From NCBI RefSeq assembly GCF_019749955.1, contig NZ_JAIEPC010000014.1:116147-180146 (forward strand): 64,000 bases of DNA, given 5' to 3'. The DNA comes from Sphingomonas sp. (lineage in GTDB: Bacteria; Pseudomonadota; Alphaproteobacteria; Sphingomonadales; Sphingomonadaceae). Position 1 is the first letter of the stretch; each line of letters starts with the position of its first letter. Under the pieces are notes generated by a model. That model had not been told where the DNA came from. It did not search any database and worked only from the letters and a program-made list of their open reading frames with translations. Shown here piece by piece: positions 18,896-29,384 of the stretch. Both the position numbers and the translations under genes were made by a program.

Positions 18896-19564
18896 ATGCC
18901 GCAGTCTGTTCATCCCGTCCGCATCGCCCCGTCGATCCTGTCCGCCGATTTCGCGCGGCTCGGCGAAGAGGTGCGCGCGATCGATGCAGCGGGTGCCGAC
19001 TGGATCCATGTCGATGTCATGGACGGCCATTTCGTCCCCAACATCACGATCGGCCCTGCGGTCATCAAGGCACTGCGGCCGCACACGGCGAAACCGTTCG
19101 ACGTCCATCTGATGATCTCGCCAGTCGATGCGTTCTTGGACGCCTTCGCCGAAGCCGGGGCCGATACGATCACCGTCCATCCCGAAGCCGGGCCGCACCT
19201 TCACCGCACGCTCCAGCGGATCAAGGCGCTCGGCAAGCGCGCCGGTGTGGTGCTCAATCCGGCGACACCGGCCAAAATGCTCGACTATGTGCTTGAGGAA
19301 GTCGATCTGGTGCTGGTGATGAGCGTCAATCCCGGCTTCGGCGGGCAGAGCTTCATCAGCTCGCAGCTCAAGAAAATCGCCGCGATTCGCAATATGATCG
19401 ACAAGCTCGGCAAGGCCATCGACCTTGAAGTCGATGGCGGCGTCGATCCGGCGACGGCCAAGGCCTGTATCGAGGCGGGCGCCGATGCGCTCGTCGCCGG
19501 GACCGCCGTGTTTCGCGGTGGGCCTGACCATTATGCCGCCAATATCGCTGCCCTGAGGGGATAG
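18896..19564 (+). CDS. rpe: Ribulose-phosphate 3-epimerase
   Basis: Interconverts ribulose-5-phosphate and xylulose-5-phosphate (pentose phosphate pathway). 222 residues of a metal-dependent TIM barrel: [33 protein letters not shown] (metal-binding His and Asp), [36 protein letters not shown] and [11 protein letters not shown]. Its stop overlaps the GTG of the heparinase-family gene. Confidence 0.97.
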   Translation: MPQSVHPVRIAPSILSADFARLGEEVRAIDAAGADWIHVDVMDGHFVPNITIGPAVIKALRPHTAKPFDVHLMISPVDAFLDAFAEAGADTITVHPEAGPHLHRTLQRIKALGKRAGVVLNPATPAKMLDYVLEEVDLVLVMSVNPGFGGQSFISSQLKKIAAIRNMIDKLGKAIDLEVDGGVDPATAKACIEAGADALVAGTAVFRGGPDHYAANIAALRG

Positions 19565-21300
19565 TGGCCGATCACGACCCCCGCGACACGCTCGCCGACA
19601 GTATCGAGCAGGGCCGACGGTTGATCCGATTGGGCGGCGACAAAGGGCTGTCGCTCGCCGAAAGGCTCGCCGAGCGGCTCCACCGGCTCGCGTGGCGCAC
19701 GCCGATCCACGGCATGCGCCTCAACGGCAAGCATCCGCTCAAGCTGATCGCGGTGCCCGACGATCCGATCTTCGGTGATGTGTCACGCGGTGCCACGCTG
19801 CTCGAAGGATGGGTCGATCTGCGCGGCGAGTTGCTGCCGCTCGCCGGAATCGATTTCGCGCGACTCACTGTGTCGCCCGCGATGGCCGATTATCTGCACA
19901 GCTTCACCTGGCTGCGCGACTTGTCGAGCGTCGCGACGCGCGCACGCGGCGCGCCGATTGCCGAAGCATTGATGCGCGCCTGGCTTGCCCAGCATGCGGA
20001 GACGGTGTCCACGCCGGCGTGGCGCGCCGATCTGCTCGGGCGGCGGATCATGTTCTGGTCGGCGCACGCGCCGCTGATCCTGTCGAGTGCCGACCTTGTC
20101 TACCGGTCAGCCGTGCTCAACGCGATGGCGCGGGGCGCGCGGCATCTCGACCGCGCGGTCGAGAAACTGCCACCCGGCACGGGACGCGTCGCGGGCTGGT
20201 GCGGCGTGACGATGGCGGGGTTGATGATCGCGGGTGGCGAGCCGCGCCAGAAAGGCGGCGAAGCTGGGCTCCAGCGCGCGCTCGCGGCGTCGGTCTTTGC
20301 CGATGGCGGCAGCGTCCAGCGCTCAGGGATCGCCCAGCTCGACCTGATCGCGCTGCTCACGACCTTGCGCGAAGGCTATGCCGCGCGGCGGCTCGACCCG
20401 CCCGCTTTTGTTGCCGAGACGCTGGCCAAGCTGGTGCCCGCGCTGCTCGGGCTGATGCACGGCGACCGCACGCTGTCGAGCTGGCAGGGCGGCGGGCCGC
20501 TGACCACTGACATCATCGCGGCGGTGATCGATGCGTCGGGCGTGCGCACGCGCCCGCTGCGGCAGGCACGCGAATGGGGTTATCAGCGGATGAGCGCGGG
20601 CGCGAGCGTGCTGATCATGGATGCGGCGCCGCCGCCGGTCGCGCGGCTGATCGAGGGCGGCTGTGGCTCAACGTTGGCGTTCGAATTTTCGGACGGGCCG
20701 CAACGGCTGATCGTCAATTGCGGCGGCGCGCGGGCGGTGGTGGCGAAGCTCCCCGCCAAGCTCGCCGAAGGGCTGCGCACGACAGCGGCGCATTCGACGC
20801 TGATCGTCGGCGACAGCAATTCGACCGCGATCCACGCCGATGGCACACTCGGCAAGGGCGTGAGCGAAGTCGAGCTCAGCCGCCAGGAAAGTGAAACATC
20901 GAGCCGGATCGAGGCGAGCCACGACGGTTATGCCCGGCGCTTCGGCTTTCTCCACCGCCGCCAGCTCGTCTTGACCAGCGACGGGCGCGACCTGCGCGGC
21001 GACGATATGCTGCTCCCCGCCGGACGCAAATCACGGCGTGCAGCCACCCCATTCGTCGTGCGATTCCACCTTGGGCTAGGCGTCGAGGCGACGCCGACCA
21101 GCGACGGGATGGCCGCATTGCTGCGCGTCCCCGGCGGGGCGCTGTGGCAATTCCGCTGCCGTGGCGGCACGCTCGCGATCGACGACAGCCTGTGGGTCGA
21201 TGGCGCCGGGGTACCCCAACCCACCAAACAGCTCGTGATCGTTGGTGAGGCACCCGCCGGCGGGGCCAGCGTCAGCTGGGTCTTGAAGCGCGCGCGGTGA
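19564..21300 (+). CDS. Heparinase II/III family protein
   Basis: 578 residues. The second half has the beta-sandwich pattern of the heparinase II/III C-terminal domain ([21 protein letters not shown], and [14 protein letters not shown] [19 protein letters not shown]), while the first half is helical, as in the alginate/heparin lyase toroid. These genes sit between rsmB/rpe and purH in many alphaproteobacteria. No signal peptide is visible, so it is probably cytoplasmic and not a secreted polysaccharide lyase; substrate unknown. GTG at 19564 overlaps the rpe stop. Confidence 0.85.
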   Translation: MADHDPRDTLADSIEQGRRLIRLGGDKGLSLAERLAERLHRLAWRTPIHGMRLNGKHPLKLIAVPDDPIFGDVSRGATLLEGWVDLRGELLPLAGIDFARLTVSPAMADYLHSFTWLRDLSSVATRARGAPIAEALMRAWLAQHAETVSTPAWRADLLGRRIMFWSAHAPLILSSADLVYRSAVLNAMARGARHLDRAVEKLPPGTGRVAGWCGVTMAGLMIAGGEPRQKGGEAGLQRALAASVFADGGSVQRSGIAQLDLIALLTTLREGYAARRLDPPAFVAETLAKLVPALLGLMHGDRTLSSWQGGGPLTTDIIAAVIDASGVRTRPLRQAREWGYQRMSAGASVLIMDAAPPPVARLIEGGCGSTLAFEFSDGPQRLIVNCGGARAVVAKLPAKLAEGLRTTAAHSTLIVGDSNSTAIHADGTLGKGVSEVELSRQESETSSRIEASHDGYARRFGFLHRRQLVLTSDGRDLRGDDMLLPAGRKSRRAATPFVVRFHLGLGVEATPTSDGMAALLRVPGGALWQFRCRGGTLAIDDSLWVDGAGVPQPTKQLVIVGEAPAGGASVSWVLKRAR

Positions 21301-21340
21301 CAGGCCACAGCGGCGCCACCGCTGTCCCCGGAGCCCTGAC

Positions 21341-22912
21341 ATGACGACCATCAAAATTACCCGCGCCCTCCTGTCGGTGTCCGACAAGACCGGGATCGTC
21401 GCGCTGGGTCAGGCGCTCGCGGCGCACGGCGTCGAACTCGTCTCGACCGGCGGGACGGCCAAGGCGCTGCGCGACGCGGGGCTGGCGGTGCAGGACATCA
21501 GCGAGCTCACCGGCTTTCCCGAAATGATGGACGGGCGGGTGAAGACGCTCCACCCCGTGGTGCATGGCGGCTTGCTGGCGGTGCGCGATGACGCGACGCA
21601 TGTGGCGGCGATGGCCGACCACAATATCGGCGCGATCGATCTCGTCGTGGTCAATCTCTACCCGTTCGAAGCGACCGTCGCCAAGGGTGCCGCGCGCGAC
21701 GACGTGATCGAGAATATCGATATCGGCGGGCCGTCAATGGTGCGATCGGCAGCGAAAAACCACGCCTTTGTCGCGATCGTCACTGATCCGGCCGATTATG
21801 CGCTGGTCGCAGGCGGCGAGACGACGCTCGACACGCGCAAGCACCTCGCCGCCAAGGCCTTTGCCGCGACTGCTGCCTATGACGCCATGATCGCGAGCTG
21901 GTTTGCCTTTGCCGATCAGGGTGAGATGTTCCCCGCCACGCTGCCGTTCATCCTCGAACGCCCGGTGCCACTGCGGTATGGCGAAAATCCGCACCAGCAC
22001 GCCGCTTTCTATCACCACCGTGGCCCCGCCGCGCGCGGGATCGGCGATGCGCGGCAGGTGCAGGGCAAGGAACTGAGCTACAACAACTATAACGACGCCG
22101 ATGCCGCGCTCGCGCTCGTCAGCGAATTCAAGCACGCCGATCCGACCTGTGTGATCGTCAAGCACGCCAATCCGTGCGGGGTCGCGACGGCGGCGACAAT
22201 CGCCGACGCCTATGCCGAAGCGCTTGCCTGCGACAGCGTGTCGGCGTTCGGCGGCATCATTGCCGTCAACCGCGCGCTTGATCGCGCGACCGCCGAGGCG
22301 ATCAGCGGCATTTTCACTGAAGTCGTCGTCGCGCCAAGTGCCGATGACGATGCGCTGGCGGTGTTCGCGCGCAAGAAAAATCTGCGGCTGCTGCTGACCG
22401 GCGATTTGCCCGAACCCCAGCGCCCGGGCCTCGAAGTCCGCGCGATCACCGGCGGCTGGCTCGTCCAGAGCCGCGACAATGGCACCGTCCTCGAAGCCGA
22501 TCTCAAGCTGGTCACCAAGCGTGCGCCGACCGATCAGGAATTGCGCGACGCGCTGTTCGCGTGGACAGTTGCGAAGCACGTCAAGTCGAACGCGATCGTC
22601 TATGCGAAGGACGGCGCGACGGCGGGGATTGGTGCGGGGCAGATGAACCGGCTCGAATCGGCGCGGATCGCCGCGTGGAAAGCGCGCGACGCGGCCGACA
22701 AGGCGGGCTGGGCGACCTCGCGCACGATCGGTTCGGCGGTGGCGTCGGACGCCTTTTTCCCCTTCGCCGATGGCCTGTTGGCGGCGGTCGAGGCAGGCGC
22801 AACGGCGGTGATCCAGCCCGGCGGCTCGATCCGCGACGAGGAAGTGATCGCGGCGGCCGACGAAGGAGGGCTGGCGATGCTGTTCACCGGCATGCGCCAT
22901 TTTCGGCATTGA
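21341..22912 (+). CDS. purH: Bifunctional AICAR transformylase / IMP cyclohydrolase
   Basis: Catalyses the last two steps of IMP synthesis. 523 residues: N-terminal IMP cyclohydrolase with [32 protein letters not shown] and [14 protein letters not shown]-terminal AICAR transformylase with [39 protein letters not shown] and [10 protein letters not shown]. Full length. The gene ends shortly before dispersed repeat copy 2, facing the flippase gene. Confidence 0.97.
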   Translation: MTTIKITRALLSVSDKTGIVALGQALAAHGVELVSTGGTAKALRDAGLAVQDISELTGFPEMMDGRVKTLHPVVHGGLLAVRDDATHVAAMADHNIGAIDLVVVNLYPFEATVAKGAARDDVIENIDIGGPSMVRSAAKNHAFVAIVTDPADYALVAGGETTLDTRKHLAAKAFAATAAYDAMIASWFAFADQGEMFPATLPFILERPVPLRYGENPHQHAAFYHHRGPAARGIGDARQVQGKELSYNNYNDADAALALVSEFKHADPTCVIVKHANPCGVATAATIADAYAEALACDSVSAFGGIIAVNRALDRATAEAISGIFTEVVVAPSADDDALAVFARKKNLRLLLTGDLPEPQRPGLEVRAITGGWLVQSRDNGTVLEADLKLVTKRAPTDQELRDALFAWTVAKHVKSNAIVYAKDGATAGIGAGQMNRLESARIAAWKARDAADKAGWATSRTIGSAVASDAFFPFADGLLAAVEAGATAVIQPGGSIRDEEVIAAADEGGLAMLFTGMRHFRH

Positions 22913-22936
22913 ATTCTGACGACTTTACACTTGCCG

Positions 22937-23024
22937 GTTGTTTCGAGCGAAGTCGAGCCATCGAGAAACGGGCCTCGGGCGATGCGTAAGGTGTCTCGAC
23001 TTCGCTCGACACGAACGGGCTGGG
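22937..23024 (+). repeat. Palindromic dispersed repeat, copy 2
   Basis: Same element as at 12.1 kb, with left arm TTTCGAGCGAAGTCGAG and right arm CTCGACTTCGCTCGACACG followed by GAACGGG. The left arm carries a small insertion (CCAT) before CGAGAAAC, so this is the most diverged in spacing. It fills the 140-base gap between the convergent purH and flippase genes. Confidence 0.85.
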
Positions 23025-23052
23025 TTGGGATTCGACTTTAAGCCATCGCGCT

Positions 23053-24549
23053 CTAAGCCGCTGGTGTCGGCATCCGTTTGAACAGCGCGCGGTCCTCGGC
23101 CTTGAACGCCACGCGCCAGATCACGAACAAATAGCTGGCCGCCATCACCGGCAAGCCGATCACCAGCTGCGTCCATTCGAAGCGATGCGGCAGCAACGTG
23201 AACCCGCCGCCCAGCGCGACCGCCGTGCCCGCCGCGACCGCCAATTGCCAGCGCCAGCCCGACACCGGCGCACCGAGCAACCGACGCAGCAACCACGCCT
23301 TCACCAGCGAGGTGATCGCCAGCGACGCCATCAGCGCAATCGCTGGCCCCGCCGCCTGATAATTGTCGGGCCAGCCCCACTCCCGCATCAGGAAAATCAG
23401 GCCAAAGCTAAGCGCGATCTGCAACGCCAGCATCACCCCCGAAATCAGCAGATTCCAGTGCCGCGCGACATAAACGAGCGCGCTTTCGCAGGTCGATCCG
23501 GTTGCGGCGAGCACTTCGGCGACGAGCAGAAAGGCGAGCGCGGCGGTGCCGTAGACAAATTGCGGGCCGATCGTCCCCATCACGGCCTTGCCCGGAATCG
23601 ACCCCATCAGCGCCAGACACCCCTGCGCCGCAATGATCCAGAATCCGACTTGCCGCACTTGCGCAGCAACGGCGGCGCGGTCGCCGATCGCAAGGCTTTG
23701 GGTAATCACCGGCCCCAGAATCGGATCGAAACTGGTCTTCAGCCGCCCCGGTAGCGACGCGATCTGTTGCGCCATATAATAAATGCCGACGATGGCGGGC
23801 GGGAAGAGCTGGCCGACGATGAAGCGGTCGATGTTGCGCGTCGCCCATTCGATCGCATCGGCGCCCGCCAGCGGCACATTCGCCCACGCCAGTCCCAATA
23901 TCGTGCCCAATCGCGGCTTCCAGCCGATTGGCACGCCATAGCTGCGCACAAACGGGATCAGCGAAGCGACCACTGCCGCGACCATCGACAGCATATAGGC
24001 GATTTCGAGCCCGTCGTGCGGGCTGTAATACCACATCGGCACCGCCGCGATGCTGATCGTCCACGGCTCGACGATCGCGCGCGCGGTGACGGTCGCGCGC
24101 AGATTGCGGCGATAGGCAAGGGCGGCCAGGCTGATGTCGGACCAGGCAATCGCGACGATGATCGCGGGCAGCCAATGCGCGATCCCCACTGGCGGATCGC
24201 CCCGGTACATGATCTGCGGCACCGCAAACAGTAGCGCGCTTGCCGCGATCGAGGCGAATAGCGCGACCGCGAGCGCATCCCAAGCCACATGGGCATGCGG
24301 GCGGTCAGTGGTCGACAGCGCCTGTGCCAGCCCGCGCTTCATGCCGAGCGTGGCGAGCAGCGCGGCGAGTTCGACTGCCACCACGGCTAGCGCGAACTTG
24401 CCCACCGTCTCGGGGCCATAGAGCCGCCCGGCAATGAACAGGAACGGCACGCGTGCGAGCAGGCGCAAGCCGAAGCCGAACACATTGGTCCGCCCTCCCT
24501 TGGCCAGCGCGGCGATGTCGTCGGACGGCGCGGCCGCGGCTGAGCTCAA
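23053..24549 (-). CDS. Polysaccharide/oligosaccharide flippase family membrane protein (Wzx-like)
   Basis: 498 residues with about 12-14 hydrophobic helices and no large soluble domain, the layout of MATE/MVF-type lipid-linked oligosaccharide exporters. Recognisable parts are the N-terminal NVFGFGLRLLARVPFLFIAGRLYGPETVGKFA and a mid-protein TRNIDRFIVGQLFPPAIVGIYYMAQQI, both typical of these flippases. The likely role is moving a lipid-linked glycan across the inner membrane; no glycosyltransferase genes lie nearby, so its partner pathway is unclear. TTG start overlaps the polA stop (TTGA at 24546-24549). Confidence 0.82.
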   Translation of the reverse strand: MSSAAAAPSDDIAALAKGGRTNVFGFGLRLLARVPFLFIAGRLYGPETVGKFALAVVAVELAALLATLGMKRGLAQALSTTDRPHAHVAWDALAVALFASIAASALLFAVPQIMYRGDPPVGIAHWLPAIIVAIAWSDISLAALAYRRNLRATVTARAIVEPWTISIAAVPMWYYSPHDGLEIAYMLSMVAAVVASLIPFVRSYGVPIGWKPRLGTILGLAWANVPLAGADAIEWATRNIDRFIVGQLFPPAIVGIYYMAQQIASLPGRLKTSFDPILGPVITQSLAIGDRAAVAAQVRQVGFWIIAAQGCLALMGSIPGKAVMGTIGPQFVYGTAALAFLLVAEVLAATGSTCESALVYVARHWNLLISGVMLALQIALSFGLIFLMREWGWPDNYQAAGPAIALMASLAITSLVKAWLLRRLLGAPVSGWRWQLAVAAGTAVALGGGFTLLPHRFEWTQLVIGLPVMAASYLFVIWRVAFKAEDRALFKRMPTPAA

Positions 24550-27299
24550 TGCGCGGCGCCCCAGCTCGGCCCGGTGCCAATCTCCACCCCGAGCGGTACC
24601 GACAGCGTGACAGCAGGCTCGGCGGCACTTGCCATCACGCGCTCGATCACCGGCTTCGCGGCCGCGACATCGCCCTCGGGCAGTTCGAACACCAGTTCGT
24701 CGTGGACCTGCAGCAGCATCCTGACGTCATGCAGGCCGGCCTCGGCGAGCGCTGGCCCCATGCGGACCATCGCGCGCTTGATGATGTCGGCGCTCGTCCC
24801 CTGGATCGGCGCATTGATCGCCGCGCGCTCGGCGCCTTGGCGCTCGTGCTGGACCGAAGATTTGAGGCGCGGGAACCAGCACTTCCGCCCGAATAGCGTC
24901 TCGGTATAGCCGCGCTCCCGCGCTGATTGCGTGGTCTCGGCGATGTAGCGGTTGATGCCCGGGAAACGCTCAAAATAGCGGTCGATCATTGCCTGCGCTT
25001 CATCGGCGCTCACATCGAGCCGCCCGGCGAGGCCCCAGCGGCTGATACCATAGAGGATCGCGAAGTTGATCGTCTTGGCACGCCCGCGCGTGTCGCGGTT
25101 GACCTCGCCGAAAAGCTCCTGCGCGGTCATGCTATGGATGTCGGCGCCGCTTGCGAACGCATCGCGGAGTGCGGGCACATCGGCCATATGCGCGGCGAGC
25201 CGCAACTCGATCTGCGAATAATCGGCGGCGAGCAGGACATTGCCGGGTTCCGCCACGAAGGCATCGCGGATCTGGCGGCCGATTTCGGTGCGGATCGGGA
25301 TGTTCTGTAAGTTCGGATCGGTCGACGACAACCGCCCGGTCTGCGCGCCGGTGAGCGAATAGCTGGTGTGGACGCGGCCCGTCAGCGGGTTGATCTGCGC
25401 CTGGAGCGCATCGGTGTAGGTGGACTTCAGCTTCGACAATTGCCGCCAGTCGAGCACCCGCGCGGCGATCACCGCGCCCGGCGAATTCTTGTCGGCGGCG
25501 ATCTTTTCCAGCTCGGTCACGTCGGTCGAATAGACCCCCGACTTGCCCTTGCGACCGCCCTTGATGCCCATCCGCTCGAACAGCACATCGCCGAGCTGTT
25601 TCGGCGATCCAATCGTGAACTGGCCACCAGCGAGGCCGTGGATCTCGGTTTCGAGTGTCGCCATTTGGCCGGCAAATTCGCCCGAAAGCTGCGCGAGCCG
25701 ATCGCGATCAACCTTGATGCCGTGGCGTTCCATCTGCGCAATCACCGGCGCCAGCGGACGGTCGACCAATTCGTAGACGCGGGTCGCGCCTTCCGCCGCG
25801 AGCCGGGGTTTGAAGCGCCGCCACAGCCGAAGCGTCACATCGGCATCCTCGGCGGCGTAGCGGGTCGCGGTTTTGAGATCGATCTCGGCGAACCCGCGCT
25901 GGTTTTTGCCGGTACCGACGACATCCTTGAAGGCGATGCACTGGTGCGACAAATGCGTCGCCGCCAACTCATCCATGCCGTGGCCGTGCAACCCCGCATC
26001 AAGATCGAAACTCATCAAAATCGTGTCGTCGAAGGGGGCCACATCGATGCCCAGCCGCCCGAGAATGATCATGTCGTATTTCAGGTTATGGCCGATCTTG
26101 AGCACGCTCGCGTCTTCGAGCAGCGGCTTGAGCTTGGCGATCACGACTGCCTTGTCGAGCTGATCGGGCTTTTCGGCGAACATGTCGGTCCCGCCATGCG
26201 CGACGGGCACGTAACAGGCGCGATTGGGCGAAAGCGCCAGGCTGACTCCGACCAGATCGGCCTGGGTTGCATCGAGGCCGGTCGTCTCGGTATCGACCGC
26301 GACCCAGCCCCGATGCCGCGCCTCGGCAATCCAGCGATCAAGCGCGGCTTCGTCGACCACGGTTTCATAATCGTCGTGCTTGCAGGGCGGGTCTTCCTCC
26401 TGCTCGACCGCCTTGGGCGCCGCGACCGGCGTGTCGGCGACGGCCGATAACTTCGCCAGCAGCGAGCGGAAGCCGTGATGCTCAAGGAACGCCCGCAGCG
26501 GCGCGTCGGGAATCCCCTTGAGTTCGAGCGAGTCGAGCGGATCGGCGAGCGGCGCATCATCCTTCAGCGTCACCAATACGCGGCTCAGCCGCGCCATTTC
26601 GGCATGCTCGATCAGATTGTCGCGCAGCTTGCCGGCTTTCATCGCGGGCGCGGCGGCCAGCACCGCTTCGAGATCGCCATGTTCGAGGATCAGCTTCGAC
26701 GCGGTCTTTGGGCCAACCCCGGGTACCCCGGGCACATTATCGACGCTGTCGCCCATCAGCGCGAGCACATCGCCCAACCGCTCCGGCCCGACGCCGAACT
26801 TCTCGACGACATGCTCCGCGCCGAGGCGCCGGTTGTTCATCGTGTCGTACAGGTCGAGTCCCGGCTCGATCAGCTGCATCAAATCCTTGTCCGACGACAC
26901 AATCGTCACCGACCAACCCTGTGCGAGCGCCGCCTTGGCATAGCTCGCGATGATGTCATCGGCCTCTAACCCCGCTTCTTCGATGCACGGCAGGCTGAAG
27001 GCGCGCGTCGCGTCGCGGATCATCGGAAATTGCGGGACCAGATCCTCGGGCGCGGGCGGACGCTGCGCCTTGTATTTGTCGTACAGATCGTTGCGGAACG
27101 TATGGCTGCCCTTGTCGAGCACCACCGCCATATGCGTCGGGCCATCGGCCTTGTGGAGCTCGTCAACGAGCTTCCACAGCATCGCCGTATAGCCATAGAC
27201 CGCGCCGACCGGCTCGCCATGCTTGTTGGTGAGCGGCGGCAGCCGGTGATAGGCGCGGAAAATATAGCCGGAGCCGTCGACCAGATAGAGATGGGGCAT
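24546..27299 (-). CDS. polA: DNA polymerase I
   Basis: Gap-filling and primer-removing polymerase. 917 residues with all three domains: 5'-3' exonuclease (YLVDGSGYIFRAYHRLPPLT, GDSVDNVPGVPGVGPKTA), a 3'-5' proofreading domain whose VAVDTETTGLD keeps the Asp-x-Glu metal ligands, and the family A polymerase (DYSQIELRLAAHMADV, RRAKTINFAILYG-type region reading RAKTINFAILYGISRWGL, LLQVHDELVFE). ATG at 27297-27299 gives the family start MPHLYLVDGSGYIFRA. The flippase gene is coupled downstream. Confidence 0.97.
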   Translation of the reverse strand: MPHLYLVDGSGYIFRAYHRLPPLTNKHGEPVGAVYGYTAMLWKLVDELHKADGPTHMAVVLDKGSHTFRNDLYDKYKAQRPPAPEDLVPQFPMIRDATRAFSLPCIEEAGLEADDIIASYAKAALAQGWSVTIVSSDKDLMQLIEPGLDLYDTMNNRRLGAEHVVEKFGVGPERLGDVLALMGDSVDNVPGVPGVGPKTASKLILEHGDLEAVLAAAPAMKAGKLRDNLIEHAEMARLSRVLVTLKDDAPLADPLDSLELKGIPDAPLRAFLEHHGFRSLLAKLSAVADTPVAAPKAVEQEEDPPCKHDDYETVVDEAALDRWIAEARHRGWVAVDTETTGLDATQADLVGVSLALSPNRACYVPVAHGGTDMFAEKPDQLDKAVVIAKLKPLLEDASVLKIGHNLKYDMIILGRLGIDVAPFDDTILMSFDLDAGLHGHGMDELAATHLSHQCIAFKDVVGTGKNQRGFAEIDLKTATRYAAEDADVTLRLWRRFKPRLAAEGATRVYELVDRPLAPVIAQMERHGIKVDRDRLAQLSGEFAGQMATLETEIHGLAGGQFTIGSPKQLGDVLFERMGIKGGRKGKSGVYSTDVTELEKIAADKNSPGAVIAARVLDWRQLSKLKSTYTDALQAQINPLTGRVHTSYSLTGAQTGRLSSTDPNLQNIPIRTEIGRQIRDAFVAEPGNVLLAADYSQIELRLAAHMADVPALRDAFASGADIHSMTAQELFGEVNRDTRGRAKTINFAILYGISRWGLAGRLDVSADEAQAMIDRYFERFPGINRYIAETTQSARERGYTETLFGRKCWFPRLKSSVQHERQGAERAAINAPIQGTSADIIKRAMVRMGPALAEAGLHDVRMLLQVHDELVFELPEGDVAAAKPVIERVMASAAEPAVTLSVPLGVEIGTGPSWGAAH

Positions 27300-27366
27300 G
27301 CGCCAAGGGATAGCCCAACAGTTGCGCCGTACCAACTATTTCGCATTGAGCGCGTGATGCGCGCGC

Positions 27367-28080
27367 TCAGGTCGCGTCGTGAAAGATGATGCCGAGTGTA
27401 TGCCTTTGGCCGCTGCGCACCGTCGCCACGCCGTGACGCATCGTCACCCGATACTCGCCGCGCGTGCCGCGCACCGGGCGCTGGTTGACGGCGAACACCA
27501 CCGCGTCGCCCTGCGCGAGCGGGACGACATCGACCCGCGATTGCATGCGCGGGCGCTGCTCGGTCAGCACGAAATTACCGCCGGTGAAGTCCGCACCCGG
27601 CTGCGACAGCAGGATCGCGACTTGCAACGGAAAGGCGTGCGCGCCGTACAGGTCCTGATGCAGGCAGTTATAGTCGCCGGGGCCATAGCACAGCAGCAGC
27701 GGGGTCGGGCGCGTCTGGCCGGCAGCATGGCAGCGCGCGAGGAAGTCGGCGTGCGTATCGGGAAAGCGCGTGTCGCTGCCCATCCGCGCCTGCCACCGGT
27801 TGGCGATCATGGCGAGTGGGGGATAGAGGTCATGTCGTAACCGCGCCACCAGCGGCGGTAGCGGCTGCGCGAAATAGCCATAATGCCCGCGCCCAAAGCC
27901 GTGCCGGGCCATCACGATGCGGCTGCGGAAGCGCGCGTCCTCGTCGAACAGCGCGGCAGTGGCTTGCGCTTGTTCGGGCGAGACGAGGGCGGGCAATACC
28001 GCCCAGCCCTGCGCATCGAGCGTGGCTGAGATGGCGCCCCAGTTCTCCGTGCGGCCAACCGCGATAGTGTCGTGTTCCAT
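27367..28080 (-). CDS. 2-oxoglutarate/Fe(II)-dependent oxygenase
   Basis: 237 residues. The double-stranded beta-helix iron site is legible: His141 and Asp143 in NCLHQDLYG, distal His216 in TMRHGVATV and the 2-oxoglutarate Arg226 in SGQRHTLG. The overall pattern is that of prolyl-4-hydroxylase-like bacterial 2OG oxygenases; the substrate is unknown. ATG at 28078-28080 is chosen; a TTG 30 bases upstream is possible. Stands alone between polA and the beta-lactamase-like gene. Confidence 0.85.
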   Translation of the reverse strand: MEHDTIAVGRTENWGAISATLDAQGWAVLPALVSPEQAQATAALFDEDARFRSRIVMARHGFGRGHYGYFAQPLPPLVARLRHDLYPPLAMIANRWQARMGSDTRFPDTHADFLARCHAAGQTRPTPLLLCYGPGDYNCLHQDLYGAHAFPLQVAILLSQPGADFTGGNFVLTEQRPRMQSRVDVVPLAQGDAVVFAVNQRPVRGTRGEYRVTMRHGVATVRSGQRHTLGIIFHDAT

Positions 28081-28152
28081 ACTGGCAGTTTGCGCCGCAT
28101 GCGCGTTCAAGGCATCCCGCTGCTTGCGCTCGAACCTGTCAGCAGGATCGGC

Positions 28153-29277
28153 TTACGAGTGGTTCGCCACCACTGCTGCCACCACCGATTGCATCAGCGC
28201 CTGACGCTCGGCAACCGGGCGCGGGGTGTCGCCGATCATCACCGCAATCGCATAGGACCGCCCGTCGGGCGCGACCAAAATGCCGACGTCATTATAGCCC
28301 GCCGTGCGGCCCGCCAGATCCTGACCGGTGCCGGTCTTGTGGCCGACGCTCCAGCCCTCGGGCACCGCCCCGCGCAGCCGCTGGCGGCCCGTCTTCGACG
28401 ATTCCATCGTGCTGATCAGATATTGCGTCGAGCTGGGCGACAGCAGCGTCCCGCGCTTCAGCTTCGCCAGTGCCCCCGCAATCGCGACCGGTGCGGCGCC
28501 ATCGGGCGGATCGGCGATATAGGCATCAAACGCCTTCACCCGCGTTTCAATCGGCAGTTGCGCGCGCGCGCGGATAAAGCTGTTGCCGGTGGCAAAGCCC
28601 GATTGCCATTGCAGCCCCGCAGTCTGGCTCTGGAGCAGGCGTTCGCCGGGGCCGAAGCGGATCGTGCCGAGTTGCTTGCGGCGGACGAAATCGCGCACCG
28701 CATCGGGCCCGCCGACAAAGCGCAGCAACCGGTCGTTGGCGGTGTTGTCGCTCTGCGTCAGCGCGCGCTGGAGCAATTCGCTGACGGTGGTCTTATAGCC
28801 ATCGCCCTTCACCATCGCCGCAATCGGCTGGTGGAACAGCGTCAAATCCTCGCGCGTCACCGTCACCGGATCGTCGAGCGTCAACCGCCCCTGATCGCGC
28901 GCGTCGAGCACCGCCATCGCCACCCACAGCTTGCTCACGCTTTGCTGGGGCAGCGGCAGATCGCCATTGGCCGCGACCTGCCAGTCGCGGTCGATGCTGC
29001 GCACCGCAATCCCGACCTTGCCGTCAAAACCGCGCGCCAGCTCATTGACGGTCGCAATCAGCGCAGCCGGCGCCGGGGGCGGCAGCGGCTTTGACGGTGC
29101 CTTTGGAGGGACAATGGTCGCGCTCGGGACAGGAAGCGGCGCGGCGGCCACCGCGACGCGCGGCAGCTCGGTCGACTGGCACCCGGCGAGAATCACAAAC
29201 GCCACCGCCGCGCCCATCAGCGCACGAAAATGCGGCAGGGTCCGGTTCTGGTGTCGATTCAAGGCGATGGCGGTCAT
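28153..29277 (-). CDS. Class A beta-lactamase-like serine hydrolase, lipoprotein
   Basis: 374 residues. Signal peptide with lipobox ILAGC (Cys33), a Pro-rich spacer to ~residue 72, then a class A beta-lactamase fold: Ser113-x-x-Lys116 in QQSVSKLW, SDN at 176-178 in TQSDNTAND, and KTG at 314-316 in GHKTGTGQD. A glutamate in FGPGERLLQ (Glu212) is a possible counterpart of Glu166, but the usual ExxLN spacing is not obvious. It may hydrolyse beta-lactams or be a peptidoglycan-related hydrolase. The start ATG is at 29275-29277; upstream codons are possible. Confidence 0.85.
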   Translation of the reverse strand: MTAIALNRHQNRTLPHFRALMGAAVAFVILAGCQSTELPRVAVAAAPLPVPSATIVPPKAPSKPLPPPAPAALIATVNELARGFDGKVGIAVRSIDRDWQVAANGDLPLPQQSVSKLWVAMAVLDARDQGRLTLDDPVTVTREDLTLFHQPIAAMVKGDGYKTTVSELLQRALTQSDNTANDRLLRFVGGPDAVRDFVRRKQLGTIRFGPGERLLQSQTAGLQWQSGFATGNSFIRARAQLPIETRVKAFDAYIADPPDGAAPVAIAGALAKLKRGTLLSPSSTQYLISTMESSKTGRQRLRGAVPEGWSVGHKTGTGQDLAGRTAGYNDVGILVAPDGRSYAIAVMIGDTPRPVAERQALMQSVVAAVVANHS

Positions 29278-29384
29278 GCTGCACGATGTCATGACCGGCA
29301 TAGGGTTGCCGGGGTATCACCCCATGGCGTGCGAAGCGCCCAAATGCCCGATTTAAGCGACGAATCGCCAAAATGGGCGCGCGA

